64,000 bases of DNA from Histoplasma ohiense (Eukaryota > Ascomycota > Eurotiomycetes > Onygenales > Ajellomycetaceae). The DNA is taken from assembly GCA_017607445.1 (NCBI GenBank), contig JAEVHH010000004.1, positions 4,774,001 to 4,838,000 of the forward strand. The letters run 5' to 3'. Made by a program: the position numbers and the translations under genes. Below the pieces are notes generated by a model. That model had not been told where the DNA came from. It saw only the letters and a program-made list of their open reading frames with translations, and did no database searches. Below, in pieces: positions 36,396 through 49,000 of the stretch; the stretch's first letter is position 1, and the number at the start of each line of letters is the position of its first letter.

Positions 36396-38331
36396 ATAAC
36401 AAAAATATTCTACAATCTTGTGTCTTCATCTCAAAAAAAATGTCATTCACTGAATGCAACTACAAAATCTACAATAAGAAGCTTCTAATAATTATACAAT
36501 ATTTCAAAAAATAAAAGTCTGAACTTATGAGTATCAAAAAATTCAAGATTGTTATCAATCATAAAAATCTAGAGTACTTCACAATTATTTATAAGCTTAC
36601 TGAGAGATATATGTGTTGATCATTGTTTCTTAGCTGTTTTTCATTCACAATTTATTATCAATCTGAAGTAGAGAACAATTTTGTAAATGCTCTGTTTCAC
36701 TAAAAACAAGATATATCATCTGATAACTTGAATAACAGATGAAAACACTGAGAGTATTGATTAATCAACTCTGCAATTATAGAAAGTTCTATACAATCAG
36801 ATGAACTCTGTGTATATATCAATCAGTTCTGAGCTCAAGAATTCTCATTTGAAGAACAATAAAGATTAACAGCAGAAGCAAATGAATTCTGACAATAAAT
36901 CACTGAAGTCATACAAAGCAAAACATCTCAATTCCTCACAGATGTATATTCAAGAATGAATATCTCAGTATATTTAATTGACAATAACAACTGCTTACAC
37001 TTTCAAGATAGATGATGAGTTCTCAATTCAGAATCTTTACAAATACAAATCATACAAGAAATTCATAACTCATCAATAATCAGACACTCAGAACATGAAA
37101 TCATGTACAACATTATTACTCAAGAATTCCACTGATCAGATATGTTGAAAGATATACATCAGTTCATACACAACTGTGATTGCTGCAGCTCAATGATAGT
37201 ATAATGTAAATATTAAAAAAAGATGCTGAAGCTTCTGTCTGTTTTCAATTAAATTTAATACAATATAGCTATTGATTTTGCAGTTTTCTTATCTGAAAAT
37301 GAAGATTCTACAAACATTCTAGTCATTGTCAATCAACTCAGCAAGAATGTAATACTACAGCTCTGTGATAAGATGAATATCAAAGTAGTTGTAGATGTTT
37401 TCATTAGAAGTCTGTTTTATTATAAATATAGTCTATCTTCATTCATTGTATCAGATAGAGACAGTCAATTCATCAGCACACTCTGAGTCTGTATATATCA
37501 ATTACTAAGAATTGAATAAAAGTTATCAACAGTGTATCACTCAGAGACTAATGAAGCTACTGAGAGAATGATATAAATGATAAAGAATATTCTCTGTAAG
37601 TTCTACAATTATACACAAAACAACTGAAACAATCTACTGTCACATACTGAGATTGTGATTAACAGTTGAGATTTCATTACAATAGATATAAATTAAATTT
37701 TTTTTCTATATGAATATAATTTAAAGATTCTGAACTTCTCTGAGACTCTCTGAGAAACTGTGTACATCCACAGTTTTATATAGATGACAGAGAACATCAT
37801 GAATAAGTTGAAGAAAATCTGTGAATAAGCAGAAACTTCAATGATCAGTATTTAGTAAAATTATAAAAATTAAATGAACATCAGAAGAAGTTCTGTAATT
37901 CAATATTATATAAAAAACAAAGTCTGACTGAATCTCAAAAACATAAAAACAGATCATCTTTTATATATATTAGATTATCATCACATCAAATATACAGTGA
38001 AGAAAATGCTAGATACACACAATTATCAACTCAACACTTTGTTTGATATTCACAATATCTTTCATATAAATCTACTTCAATCTGCAGCTGAGAATTCATT
38101 CTTCTCACAGAGAATCTTCAATTGACAGTCATCTGTTATTGTAGAAAAAGACAATAAACTCAAATGAGAAATTGAAATAATTCTTAATAATAGAATCAAT
38201 CATCATTGTTGTAAATATTTTATTAAATAAATAGAATATAATTGTCTGATCTGAGAATCTGTATCTGTCTTGAAGAATATCATCATTCTTAATATTTATA
38301 AATTCTCACTCATTTCAGTAGAGAGAAATAA

Positions 38332-38802
38332 TGTGATGAATTAATATCTGTTAGTAATTAATTTATACAATCAACTTCTCTTCTACATTCACTTGTTTCT
38401 AATTATTGTAATTTTATATAATTCTCAATGTTCTTTCACTCTGTGCTCTGTGCTTGTATAGTCTCTAACAATTCTTTTATATAGCTCTTAATATTCTTTC
38501 ACTCTGTGTTTCATATTTATATAGTCTCTAATAATTCTTCTGTATAGTTTTCAAAGATTCTTTCATCTCACACTCTGTATTTATGTAGTTTCTAATGATT
38601 TTTTTATATAGCTTTTAATGTTTTTCTGCTCTGTACTTTACTGTGAAGCAGCTTCTGATATTCTTTCATTCTGAATTTCTCTTTATAAGAATTCTCTTTG
38701 TACAATCTTTTCTTCTGATTTCTTTTCTCTTTCTTTTCTTAATCAATTTGTAATCTGTAATTAGAATAGTATCAAATTGTTAATTGAAGTACATTTGTTA
38801 CA
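38332..38802 (+). repeat. 3' LTR of copy B (471 bp)
   Basis: The same length as the 5' LTR at 5791-6261. It is more AT-rich, with CpA to TpA changes in addition to CpG loss. Confidence 0.9.
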
Positions 38803-38902
38803 ATTTCTCTCTTTTATATCAATTATGATGTATCTTGATGAGAATATATTCTTGAGCTGACTGCTGTTTTGTGAGTTGTTCAGAGTGAGGAGCATCTTTT
38901 AA

Positions 38903-39127
38903 TCAGTTATCACAGATATAAAGATAGAGAAGATCTGAATTAAAGTCACAATCTTGAGCAGTTCTATAGATACAATTGATGATTTGAATAGATAGCTGAG
39001 TGAAATTGCTGATTTCTTTTGTAGTTTTATCATCAAAAGACTTCAGAGTCACTATCACAGCACAGGTTGAGATATCTGTATTGAGAGCCATATTGGAATA
39101 AAAGAGAAGATAAATTTGATTTATCAA
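38903..39127 (-). pseudogene. Tc1/mariner transposase N-terminal fragment (mariner copy 2)
   Basis: The frame starts upstream of NMALNTDISTCAVIVTLK and contains the helix-turn-helix KTTKEISNFTQLSIQ, ending at an in-frame TGA where homologues continue with a short linker. A further 20 or so codons are readable past the stop. The DDE domain is absent, so it cannot move itself. The right terminal repeat lies 100-130 bp upstream of the start, as expected for a 5' UTR. Confidence 0.75.
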
Positions 39128-39262
39128 TCTCTGAGGGATTATCTGCTATTTAAAATGAGGGGTAATTGCTTCTCATTAGTGGTATCTATGATATTTCAAC
39201 TAGTATATCCGTGGCGTAGATAGTAGCTTGGCTGAACGAAACTTTTGAAACCGACCTCCGTA

Positions 39263-39361
39263 GAATGTTATTGAATGAATTAGAGAATGAAAATTATGTG
39301 AAAACAAGTGATAAACATGAAAATTTCAAATGTACCCCTACATTTGTGATGTTGTAAGGAT
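39263..39361 (-). mobile_element. LINE 5'-terminal scrap
   Basis: About 100 bp clearly related to the first 100 bp of LINE1-3, ending with GTTGTAAGGATG. It is more diverged from them than they are from each other. It marks the transposon border upstream of the Rab gene. Confidence 0.65.
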
Positions 39362-39720
39362 GTCGATGTTACGGGTACACCACCGAGAGGACAGATGGGA
39401 TTGAGCCACCTGGTTGCCCGGATTTGAGCATCCCCGGCCTCAGGTTCCTCAACTACCTAGGTAGAACTCCATCTCACAGCTTTGGATTTCTCCCTCCCAT
39501 CCCACATCTTGCAATGCAATCGCCGTCCAATTCCGCTGCCTTGTCCGATCACCGTCCTATCTCCGAATCTCTACGCAGTACATACGTCTCCGTTGTATTC
39601 ACTTCACGGTTATTTCCTTCTTTGTAATAGCGGCTGCCACTATTTCCCAGCAATATCTTTGGGCTGCTGTCCGAACAATCTGCCTTTAGCTCCTCCTTCG
39701 GATAACTTGTAGTTGTGTTC
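39362..39720 (+). promoter_or_regulatory. Upstream region and 5' UTR of the Rab gene
   Basis: Composition changes abruptly here to balanced, CpG-rich sequence. CT-rich runs at about 39485-39510, typical of fungal core promoters, are visible, but no convincing TATA box. An ATG at 39514 opens a 37-codon upstream frame ending at 39627; whether it is in the mRNA is unknown. Confidence 0.5.
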
Positions 39721-40776
39721 ATGTCGCAGCCATGGGATTACATCGCAAAGCTTGTCTGTATTGGCGATTCCGGCACTGGTAAATCCAGCGTGTGCTCCCC
39801 TTCCAACTTACATCTCATCTTAGAGTATTTCTATCACATTACGTCCAACTAACCCTTATTTGCCCAGCTCACCATCCGCCTCTGTGAAGGTCGTTTCTCC
39901 TCATCCCACGATGTAACAATCGGTGTCGAGTTCGGCTCCCGCATCGTCCCCGTCGGACCCCCAGCCTCAGATTCCTTGGGAATAGACTTTGACCTTCCAC
40001 AATCACCTTCTCCTGCTCCATCATCCCACCTTCCAATTATCCCACCACCACAAACGAGAATCGCTAACCCAGCCGCCTCCAACTCCCTCGGTCCAACGAC
40101 GTTAATAGACGTCAGAGATTGTTCCATACCAAAACCCTATCAGCAAAAACCACTACTACAACAACCCTCTGGCTTGCCTTCCCTTCCCCGCAAACAACAA
40201 TCTCCACCGGTCCAGAAACGTATGAAACTCTCCCTCTGGGACACCGCGGGCCAAGAATCGTATAAATCTATCACTCGCTCATACTTCCGCGGTGCGTCCG
40301 GTGCCCTCCTAGTCTTCGACATCACACGACCCTCCACCTTCGCCTCCCTAACGCAATGGCTGCAGGACCTACACCAGATCGCCGAGGAAGGTATCGTGGT
40401 CATCCTTGTTGGAAATAAGAGTGATCTTGCTGCGCCTTCTCAAGGGAGAAGTGATGGCACTGGCGACTGCGGTAAACAGCCTAAAGAAGCCATAGTTACA
40501 AGAGAGGAAGCGGAGGCTTGGTGCCGAGCGAATAATGTATCTCGGTACGTGGAAACGAGTGCAAAATCCGGGGAAGGGGTTGAAAGAGCGTTTCTGGAGG
40601 TCGCGGAGCGAATTTACCGGAACATTGAGGCCGGCAGGTATGACTTAAATGACCGGCGGAGTGGAGTTAAAGGGTTTGGAGCTACCGGGGGAGCGGGTGG
40701 TGGAGGTCGCCCTCAGAGGACTGTTACACTGGGCGTTAATGATGCGATGGAGTCAGGCAAGGGTGGGTGTTGTTGA
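39721..40776 (+). CDS. Rab-family small GTPase (Rab2/Rab4/Rab14-like, fungal Ypt4 type)
   Basis: Two exons, 39721-39789 and 39868-40776, give 325 residues. The start is fixed by an in-frame TAA at 39703 and by MSQPWDYIAKLVCIGDSG, a normal Rab start. P-loop GDSGTGKS is at residues 15-22, switch I with Thr40 in DVTIGVEFG, WDTAGQE at 147-153, NKSD at 206-209, ETSAK at 252-256, and a C-terminal Cys-Cys for double geranylgeranylation. It should act as a membrane-bound switch in vesicle transport. RSYFRGASGALLVFDITR is closest to the Rab2/4/14 group; the exact subfamily is my inference. About 85 residues rich in Pro, Ser and Gln separate strands beta2 and beta3, where most Rabs have about five. The gene shows no hypermutation and is the only intact gene in the window. 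Confidence 0.93.
39790..39867 (+). other. Intron of the Rab gene (78 bp)
   Basis: Starts GTGTGC, ends CAG, with a branch-like CTAAC at about 39849-39853. Removal joins GTGKSS to LTIRLCEGRF, restoring the continuous P-loop helix of Rab proteins. Confidence 0.9.
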
Positions 40777-41449
40777 TCGCATTCGTTTTTCTCTCTCTTA
40801 TCTTTATTGTTGTTGATTGTATTTCCTCTCGCTTCTTGGACGGTTCACTCTGCGGCTTTCAATACCCATTTCTCGGGTCAAAGGACTTCTTATATCACTA
40901 CCGTTGCATGTCCCCCCTATGTCTCTCTCCACTATATTTATTAGTTGCGTCACAAACAGTTTTATTTTTCTTTCCTCATTTTTTCTTTTTCCTATCCCTT
41001 CTTGTAACATGGTATGGCTGCCTTCACAGTCGGAGTGGAGTATTTTAATGGGAGGGATAATGTTTTATCTCACTCCTACAAAAGTAAATTCCTTATATTC
41101 CACCTAGTTTCATAAAATTTAGTAGTTGTTAACAAGGCTTCAGCTGGTAAGTGGATGATTCTACCTGCATTACTACTCTCTTTTGGTTATGTGAAGGGCG
41201 GGAGCGATGTTTCTCTGGACGTCTGGACGATCTCGCAAAGGACGCAATCAAATAAACGTAACTATATCGAGGGAGAAAAAGAGGGAATGGCAATGTGGAA
41301 CCCTAGTAAAGCTGCTCATGCTAACGGCAATGGTTATTCGATTCCGCTTTGCACCAGGTTTACAATCTACGCAGTTAACTTTTGCACCTAATTTTCTATA
41401 TATTTCCCAGAAAGCCAGCAGAAATTGTTTCCATAGTCAGAGTGAACTC
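40777..41449. other. Downstream region of the Rab gene, no gene seen
   Basis: Likely 3' UTR and spacer. Pyrimidine-rich after the stop, still with CpGs. Short open frames at 40767-41107 and 41155-41452 have no recognisable features. Confidence 0.5.
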
Positions 41450-44400
41450 TAGATTATTGTGGCGGACGTAAAGCTTGCGAAAACAGAATTTTCTGCCACC
41501 CCCTGAAAAGTAGTAGCAAAACACTGCAAAAATAACCAAAATATTCATGTATCTCTAGAATCATTCAAATATCATTCAATTCATTCAAATACACATCTTT
41601 ATCATTAAATACAATCTTTATCATCAAATCTGTCAATATACCCTCTCAGCTTAGTGAATTTACCATCAATGAAATTGTACACTTTCTAAATGATGGTTAT
41701 ATATCTACTCAGATTGTGTGAATCATTGACTGTCATCTGATCACTGTATATTGAATTCAATGAAATATTTGCTGCTTTGTTTGTTTGTTTGTTTGTTTGT
41801 ATTAATTTAACATCTCAGAGAAAACATGAGCAGCATCTGTATTTCAGAAGCTTTTCAAAAAACATGAAGATATGCTATACTGAAGAGATTTCTATATACA
41901 CAGAGAGAGAGAAAACAGAATTCAGATGACAATTTTTAAAAAGACTCAGTTTATTGAAAAAGATTTTACTGAGCTGTGTATTCACTTCTGATCTGATGTA
42001 TGATTATTCATAATGAGACTATAATGTAATTTCTGAGAAGATCATCACTGCTGTATCTGAAAGATTTTATAGTAAATGAAGAGAAATAACTTTCTCAATT
42101 GATCAGAAAGCTATCTACACTTCTAACAGTAGAAGAAAGACAGACAAAATAAATGAAAGAAAAAAGAAAAAGAAAATATTTTAAAAAGAAAAATAAAGAA
42201 AAAAGTGAAGAAAAAACTGTATCATCTGTAACATCTTACAGTTATATAATCAGATACAAACTCAGAGAAAGAGAGAAGAGAACACTGAAAGAGATTGTAA
42301 GAGAAAAAAAGTAAAGAAAAATAAAAAGAGTAATAAGACAAAGAAGAAAAGTATTTAAATCAATAAAAATCAAAATAAATAAAAAAAAATAAAACAGAGT
42401 ATATATAGATACTATACTGACAGCTGAGAATATATCAACTGAATTAATATACAGATTGTACTGATTACATCACAGCTAATTGAAACAAATGAATTAACTG
42501 TGCTGATTGAATCATTTGTATCAATTGAACTGATTGAATCAATTGAATCAATTGTATCAATTGAATCAATTGTATCAATTGAATCAATTGTATCAATTGT
42601 ATCATTTGTACTGATTGAATCAATTGAACTGATTGTATCAATTGAACTGATTGAATCAATTGTATTGATTGAATTGATTGTACTGTTTATACTGATTGCA
42701 TCAGTTGAATCTATTGTATTGATTGAATCAATTATATCAGATATTGTGCTATCTGTATCATCTGTATAGACTTGAAACTGCTGTAAAAGTTGTTAGATAA
42801 TGTATACTCAATCAACTGTGTTATCTTATACAGTACTATATGTAGAACTGTGTGCAGTCAAGCAGTTCTACAAAGTCTGTAGAAATCAGAAACTCTAGAT
42901 AAATAATAGCTATTATTCAATTGTATAACTGTGCTACTGATCTCTTGAGTCAGTGAGAGAAGTATCTCTGTAAGTATTAACAGAGTATCAAATATTCTGA
43001 GTTTTTGTTGTATTTATAGATATATATGAGTCTCACATCTGTATGCTGAAAACATCTGTGATATCAGAAGAAATTCTTATAAAAGAAGTGAAGTACAATT
43101 CAGCAGTGAAGAGTATACTGTGATATAATAAACTCTGAAAAGATTTTCATTTAATATTTCACAGTTAATCTGCTAAATCTTTAGCTTCAGTATTAGTCAG
43201 AGAGTTTTTCACAGACTTCATTTTATTACTCTCATTCTATTTTTTAATTGAGCTGTTTAGTCATTGTGTGGATCTCACTGACTGTGGATATGATCTTGAG
43301 TTTATAGACTGAGACTGTAGTAGATAAGACTGCTCATTTAATTAGATAGTCTGTTTTCTCATTGCTCTCTATCTTCATATATTCAGAGACTCATTTCAGA
43401 CTCATATTATATTGTCTGAGAAGCTCATAACAGTGACTGTAGACTCAGTTTAAGAAGACTGCTGCACTGCTCTATATATTTCAGATAATTGAGATGTTGT
43501 CAAAACAGAGTCAGATCTGAAAGTTAACACTGTCATCTATAATACAGAGTAGAAACTTCACTATATACTCTAATACACAGCAGATATCAATTGCTTCAGT
43601 GTTGAAGATATATAATATAGAGCTCAGTATAGCTGAAAAGCTGATCAGCTGTTTATTTCTCTGATAGACTATAAAGTCATAGCTCATTCATCTACTGTTA
43701 TCAAGAATCTATTCTGATTCATTCAAAAAAATATATAAATTTATTGATAATTGATTTTCTTATTATTTTTTGAATATCTGAGTAGTATTTTTTTTATCTA
43801 TACTCTCTGTGAGATCTGTTTCACATCTCTCTGAGTAGTATGAAATGATAAGTATAAATCTATTGACTGTAGATAGCAGTGTCTTCAATCTCTGAATTTT
43901 GATCTTCAGATATTGCTGAGTTTCAACTTCTCTTTTATATATAATCATTGAAAGAGCTATCTGTGAAATCAGTGAGTGTTTTTTATTCATCATCTGAAGT
44001 TTTATTGTGAAATGCATTTTGATCTTCTTCAGAGCTATCATTGCTGATGAGAGCTCAGCATTTCAGTATAGAGTTATGATGAATATTGTATAGAAAACTG
44101 AAAGTATCTCTCTGATTGTCATGATAAATATCTTCTCAATTGTTTTTATATATTATTTCAGACAGAAGCTGATCTTTTTACTTCTGTTTATATATTTTAC
44201 TGACTGCATACAGCTGCTGTATCAGATCTCTGTGCTATAGAATAGTAAAAGAATCATACAGATGATAATTATCTTTCACAGAATATCTGCTGAAAGTCTG
44301 TCTCTGATCTTCTCTAGATTTTGAATATACTGAGTTACAGCTCTTGTCTTCTTTGTCTGAGCAGAGATATATAATCTTCACATGAATCTTCTGTTAAAGT

Positions 44401-45134
44401 ATATATTCAATCAATAAAATACTTACTTCTGTTTAGCTGAGACAGTGACAGAGTATATAATCAAATTCTCTGATATAATCACTGATAATATTTCATTGTA
44501 TCACTTTCTTATGAGATGAATCATCTCAAATTTCTCTGATGTGAAGATCATTTTGTTTGTCTCTCTTCATCTCAGAATACTCTGTATATTATAGCTGAGA
44601 AGAATAGTATTATTATTAAGCAAATATATAATCTGTCAAATGTTCAGATTATCTGTATAGTCAAAGCACAATTCTGAATTCTGTCACAGCAGCTCTGTCA
44701 GATATAGAAAGAACAGTATTGATGACAGAAAAAATCTCTGTAATATATTATATTGCATCTGATATACTGCTATGATGATTCTCTTCAGCTGAATCTGAGC
44801 TCTGTGTTTGATGAGAAAGTTGTCAATGAATTGTAGCAGCTTACACAGTTATTTCTACTGCATTATTTACTGAAGAAACTGTCTATACAGCACAGTATCA
44901 AAGACACTCTGCATATTCATTATAATTATGAATATCTTCTTGTTTTGTGTGAAGACTGTCTTTATTTCATAAATGAAAGCAGCTATCAGATTCATTGCAG
45001 ATTGTCTGAGCAGTGTCTCTTTATACTGTAAACTAACTATATTATGAATAAATGCTGTATACATCAGTCATTTTGCAATGATGTGTTTCAGCTCTTTGAA
45101 GATTACTGAGAGAAGAATAATAAATCTTCAGAAG

Positions 45135-45667
45135 TGTGATGAGTTAGCACTCATTAGTAATTATCTTACACAATCAACTTCTCTTCTGCATTCATTTGTT
45201 TCTGACTGTTGTGATCTTGTATAACTCTTGATGTTCTTTCACTCTGTGCTCTGCACTCATATAGTTTCTAATGATTCTTCTGTGTAGCTTTTAACATTCT
45301 TCCACTTCATGCTCTGTGTTTGTGTAGTCTCTAACAATTCTTCCACATAGCTTCTAACATTCTTCCACTTCATGTTCCACACTCATATAGTCTCTAACAA
45401 TTTTTCTGTGTAGCTCTCAATGATTCCCTCATTCTACACTTCACACTTATATAGTTTCTAACAATTCTTACACATACTTCTTAATGTTCTTTCACTCTGT
45501 GCTTCACTGTGAAGCAGCTTCTGATATTCTTTCACTCTGAACTTTTCTCTATAAGAACTCTTTTCATACAATCTTTTCTTCTGATTTCTTTTCTCTTTTC
45601 TTTCTTAATCAATTCATAATCTGTATTAGAATAGTGCTAGATCATTAATTGAAGTACATTCATTACA
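45135..45667 (+). repeat. 5' LTR of copy C (533 bp)
   Basis: A four-unit LTR. The self-priming site follows at 45668-45680; its partner in the LTR (about 45608-45620) differs from it only at one CpG-derived position. Confidence 0.92.
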
Positions 45668-46042
45668 TTACAAATTGATTCTTCTGTATTTAAGACTCAA
45701 GTGTCTCATTATTAGTTCTTACATTCAAATGCATTGTTATCAGTTCTTACATCCAAGTGCATTGTTTACAGATCTGAGTGTCTAGTCATTACAAAAGATT
45801 TCTCATGAGTCTGAGTATTCTTATCATTAGTTATATAAACTGTTGTGTCTAAGCATCTGAAACACAATCAATCATATTCTATGAGGTCTGAGTGTCTACA
45901 AACTGTAACACTGCAAATAGTGTTCACAAAGAAGCTTGATCAAGCTTAGCACTGCAACACTGCAAATAATATCTGTGAGAGAATCAAATGTCTACAAGTA
46001 TTTCTTTTCTTTTATTATTATTACATATTCTTAGATATTGAA

Positions 46043-49000
46043 ATGAACTACAAACAATTCTACAAACACTCATCACACTCAAACACAGCAGACAACAACT
46101 TAGATCTACAAAGTATTCTTCAGCAGCAAGTACTACAGATGACTGAATTGCAACAACAATTTGCTGAGATAAGCACTTTCACATTCATCATTTCTTCTAC
46201 ACTCACATCTCATGAAAAGCCTTCAAGAGAGAAACTTTCAATTCTTGACAAATATAAAGAAGATCTAGCACTCTACCTCATATGAAAATCAAAAACAAAC
46301 ATCAAATTGAACATCAATGAATGAGCAATAGACTCACTATTCAATCAAGTGTGGTATATTCATAGTAGATTGAATGGTGATGCATTAGTGAAATTTCAAC
46401 TCTGAATGAGTCATTGTCAGAATGATCAGTATACATCAGAGCTAGTCTTCTGACAACTCAACTCTCTCTTCCTCAATTCTATACTTCAAGTCAAGATATT
46501 AAACTGGCTTAATCAGACTCATCAGATGAATGTTATATTGACAACTTATCTTTTTGAATTCAATCACAAACTTCTAGAAGTAGATGAGCAAGACTGAAAC
46601 AACATCATCAAGATCAACATATTGTTCAAGAACTTAAACTTTCAGTTGCATAATCAAAGTATAGAGTATTCAAAGCTCTCAATATACAGCAAATTCTGCA
46701 CTGATTTTCATCTGTTGAACAACAATCTGTCTCAGTTCCACACACTTCAAAATCACAGAGGATTTCATCAAATAAATGTGTACATCTCAAACCACTCTGC
46801 AGCACTCTCCATCTTCAAACCAGAATCAATGAACTGAATCTTATATATAAATACAAGTCACTCAAGAGTTCTCAACATCTCAGAGAAGAACATCATCAAT
46901 CAAATTGTCAGAGAAGTCTGCATACACTGCAACAAACTAGAGCATTTCACAAATCAATGTTCAAATACAATCATCTCAAGTAAACCCCTCACACACATGA
47001 ACACTGCATCATCTGCAGACAGACAAGAACAGAGAAAAGACAAGCTCTCACTCTAAAACATAGACAAGAGCTTAAGAAGCAGAAAGCTAGCTGAAGATTC
47101 AAGCAGAAGATGCAAGCAGATGCAATCATGATCTCTGTTATTGTAAATAGTCTAGTCAATATACAAACAATAGTAGACAGTGATTTTCTTCATTACACTC
47201 TTATAGACATTCAGCTGATTGAGAAGTATAAGCTCCAGCATATCTCCTTTCTCAAGCTATATAAACTCAGTGAATTTGATGGCCTCAGAGGATCAGCCTC
47301 CTACAACATAGTAAGATTTAACATCAATATAGAAGAACACAAGAAAAAGAATGTATACACATACAAAATACAAGACTTTGAATACAACTTAATGCTTGAT
47401 CTATTATAGCTCACAGAATTTGGAACCTTATTGAATGCATGCAATCACTGTCTTATTTTCCCAGAAGACAACTGTGTTTATAAGAAGAATGTCAATAGAA
47501 CCACTGATCTCACTCAGATATCAGTGAAAGCATACAAACTACTAACTCATCAAACACATGAGAAGAAGAACATTCAAGTGTTCACTGCTAGTATAGCAGA
47601 TATCAAAAAAGTGTTAGAAAAGTTAGAACTCAAAGATTCCAAGAAACTGTACAAAGAACTACTCAAATCATACAAAGACTTCACAGATATATTCAACAAG
47701 AAAGAAGCTGAAAAGCTTCTCTTTCATCAAGAACTCAGTATAGATCATACAATCAAACTCATCAAGAAAAACAGTAAAAACTCACAATCATTCTGAGATT
47801 CTCTCTACAGCATATCACACAACAAGCTTCTCATTCTACAAAAAATACTCAACAGATTACTGGACAAAGGCTTCATTCATATTAGCAACTCATCCATCAC
47901 AGCACTCATACTATTTGCAAAGAAATCAGAAGAAGACTTACAATTCTGTATTGACTATCAAGAACTCAACAAGATTACACAGAAAGATCAATACTCTCTT
48001 CCACTCATCAATGAAATACTCAAACAAATAGAAAAAGCAAAATGATTTACAAAGCTTGACATCTCTGCAGCCTTCTATAAGATAAGGATTAATGAAGGTG
48101 ATGAATGACTAACTGCTTTTCATACACATTACAGATTATACAAATGAACAGTGACCCTCTTTGAATTAGTGAATGCTCCAAGCACATTTCAGAAATATAT
48201 TAACTAAGCTCTACAAGATCTGCTCAATGAGATTGCCTCAGCATACATGAACAATATTCTGATTTTCATCAATGAATCACTCACTGAGCATCACAAGCAT
48301 GTACAATAAGTGCTCAATCATCTACAAAAAGCTGAACTGCAAGTGAACATTGACAAATGCAACTTTGAGATCAAGTCTACAATCTATCTAAAATTCATCA
48401 TTGAAACTGAAAAAGATGTACACATGAATTCTAAGAAGATGGAAGCAATCCTCAACTGAGAGACATCAGTCTTAGTAAAAAAGACTAGAAGCTTTCTAGA
48501 ATTCATCAACTTCTATCAAAGATTCATCAAAGACTTCTTCAATATCATACAATCACTGACAGATCTGACTCAGAAAGACACTGTATTTCAATGAGCTGAT
48601 GAAGTGAATGCAGTATTTAAAAAGCTGAAGCATATGTTCACAAGCATCTCAATGTTGCAATCATTCAATTCAGATAAGCATACAATTCTCAAAACAGATA
48701 TCTCAGATTATATAGTAGACAGAGTACTAATGCAATATGATAACAAAGATGTTCTACAACTCTGTGTCTTTATCTTGAAAAAGATGTCACTCATTGAATG
48801 CAACTACAAGATCTACAACAAAAAGCTTCTAGCAATTATATAATGTCTCAAAGAATGAGAGTTCAAACTTATGAGTATCAAGAAGTTTGAGATTGTTACT
48901 GATCATAAGAATTTAGAATACTTCACAATCACTCATAAGCTTACTGAGAGATATATATGTTGATCATTATTCCTTAGTCATTTTTCATTCACAATTCATT

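Larger units (their letters stand above)
6664..38344 (+). pseudogene. Gag-Pol remnant of copy B (in four pieces)
   Basis: The expected start codon has decayed to ATA at about 6664 (compare ATG at 46043 in copy C). Gag continues at 13975-14600 and 15006-15400 with a knuckle near 15220-15265. Protease is at about 15420-15715, and RT at about 16130-16980 with the active-site box reading YMND. After element D, RNase H, integrase and chromodomain continue at 36401-38344. Stops are numerous, and the 36-38 kb part also shows many CpA to TpA changes. Confidence 0.8.
5791..38802 (+). mobile_element. LTR family 1 chromovirus, copy B, full length but split
   Basis: Both LTRs are 471 bp and the 5-bp TSD ATTTC is present at 5786-5790 and 38803-38807. 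The body runs 5791-6689, 13975-14600, 15006-17050 and 36401-38802, about 5.97 kb in total. It is split by E2a, a SINE and element D, each with its own TSD. Copy C supplies the uninterrupted sequence at all three sites, which confirms the joins. Confidence 0.9.
5614..39260 (-). mobile_element. Short deleted mariner (copy 2), split by element B
   Basis: Two halves, 5614-5790 and 38808-39260, rejoin once element B and one ATTTC duplication are removed, giving about 630 bp. The outer ends are inverted repeats of about 30 bp (5614-5646 and about 39225-39260), differing mainly by CpG changes and a 3-nt gap, and both are bordered by TA, the Tc1/mariner target. Only the transposase N-terminus remains inside, so this is a non-autonomous, internally deleted copy. 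Confidence 0.75.

Noticed and set aside
39920..40220. A second intron in the Rab gene covering the Pro-rich insert
   Set aside because: No fungal-type donor with a branch site in the right places, and the segment is open throughout in the coding frame.
39849..40403. Minus-strand frames opposite the Rab exons
   Set aside because: Shadows of a well-supported coding exon; no domains.
41155..41452. Short frames downstream of the Rab gene
   Set aside because: No recognisable protein features, two overlapping frames of similar length, and probable UTR or spacer.
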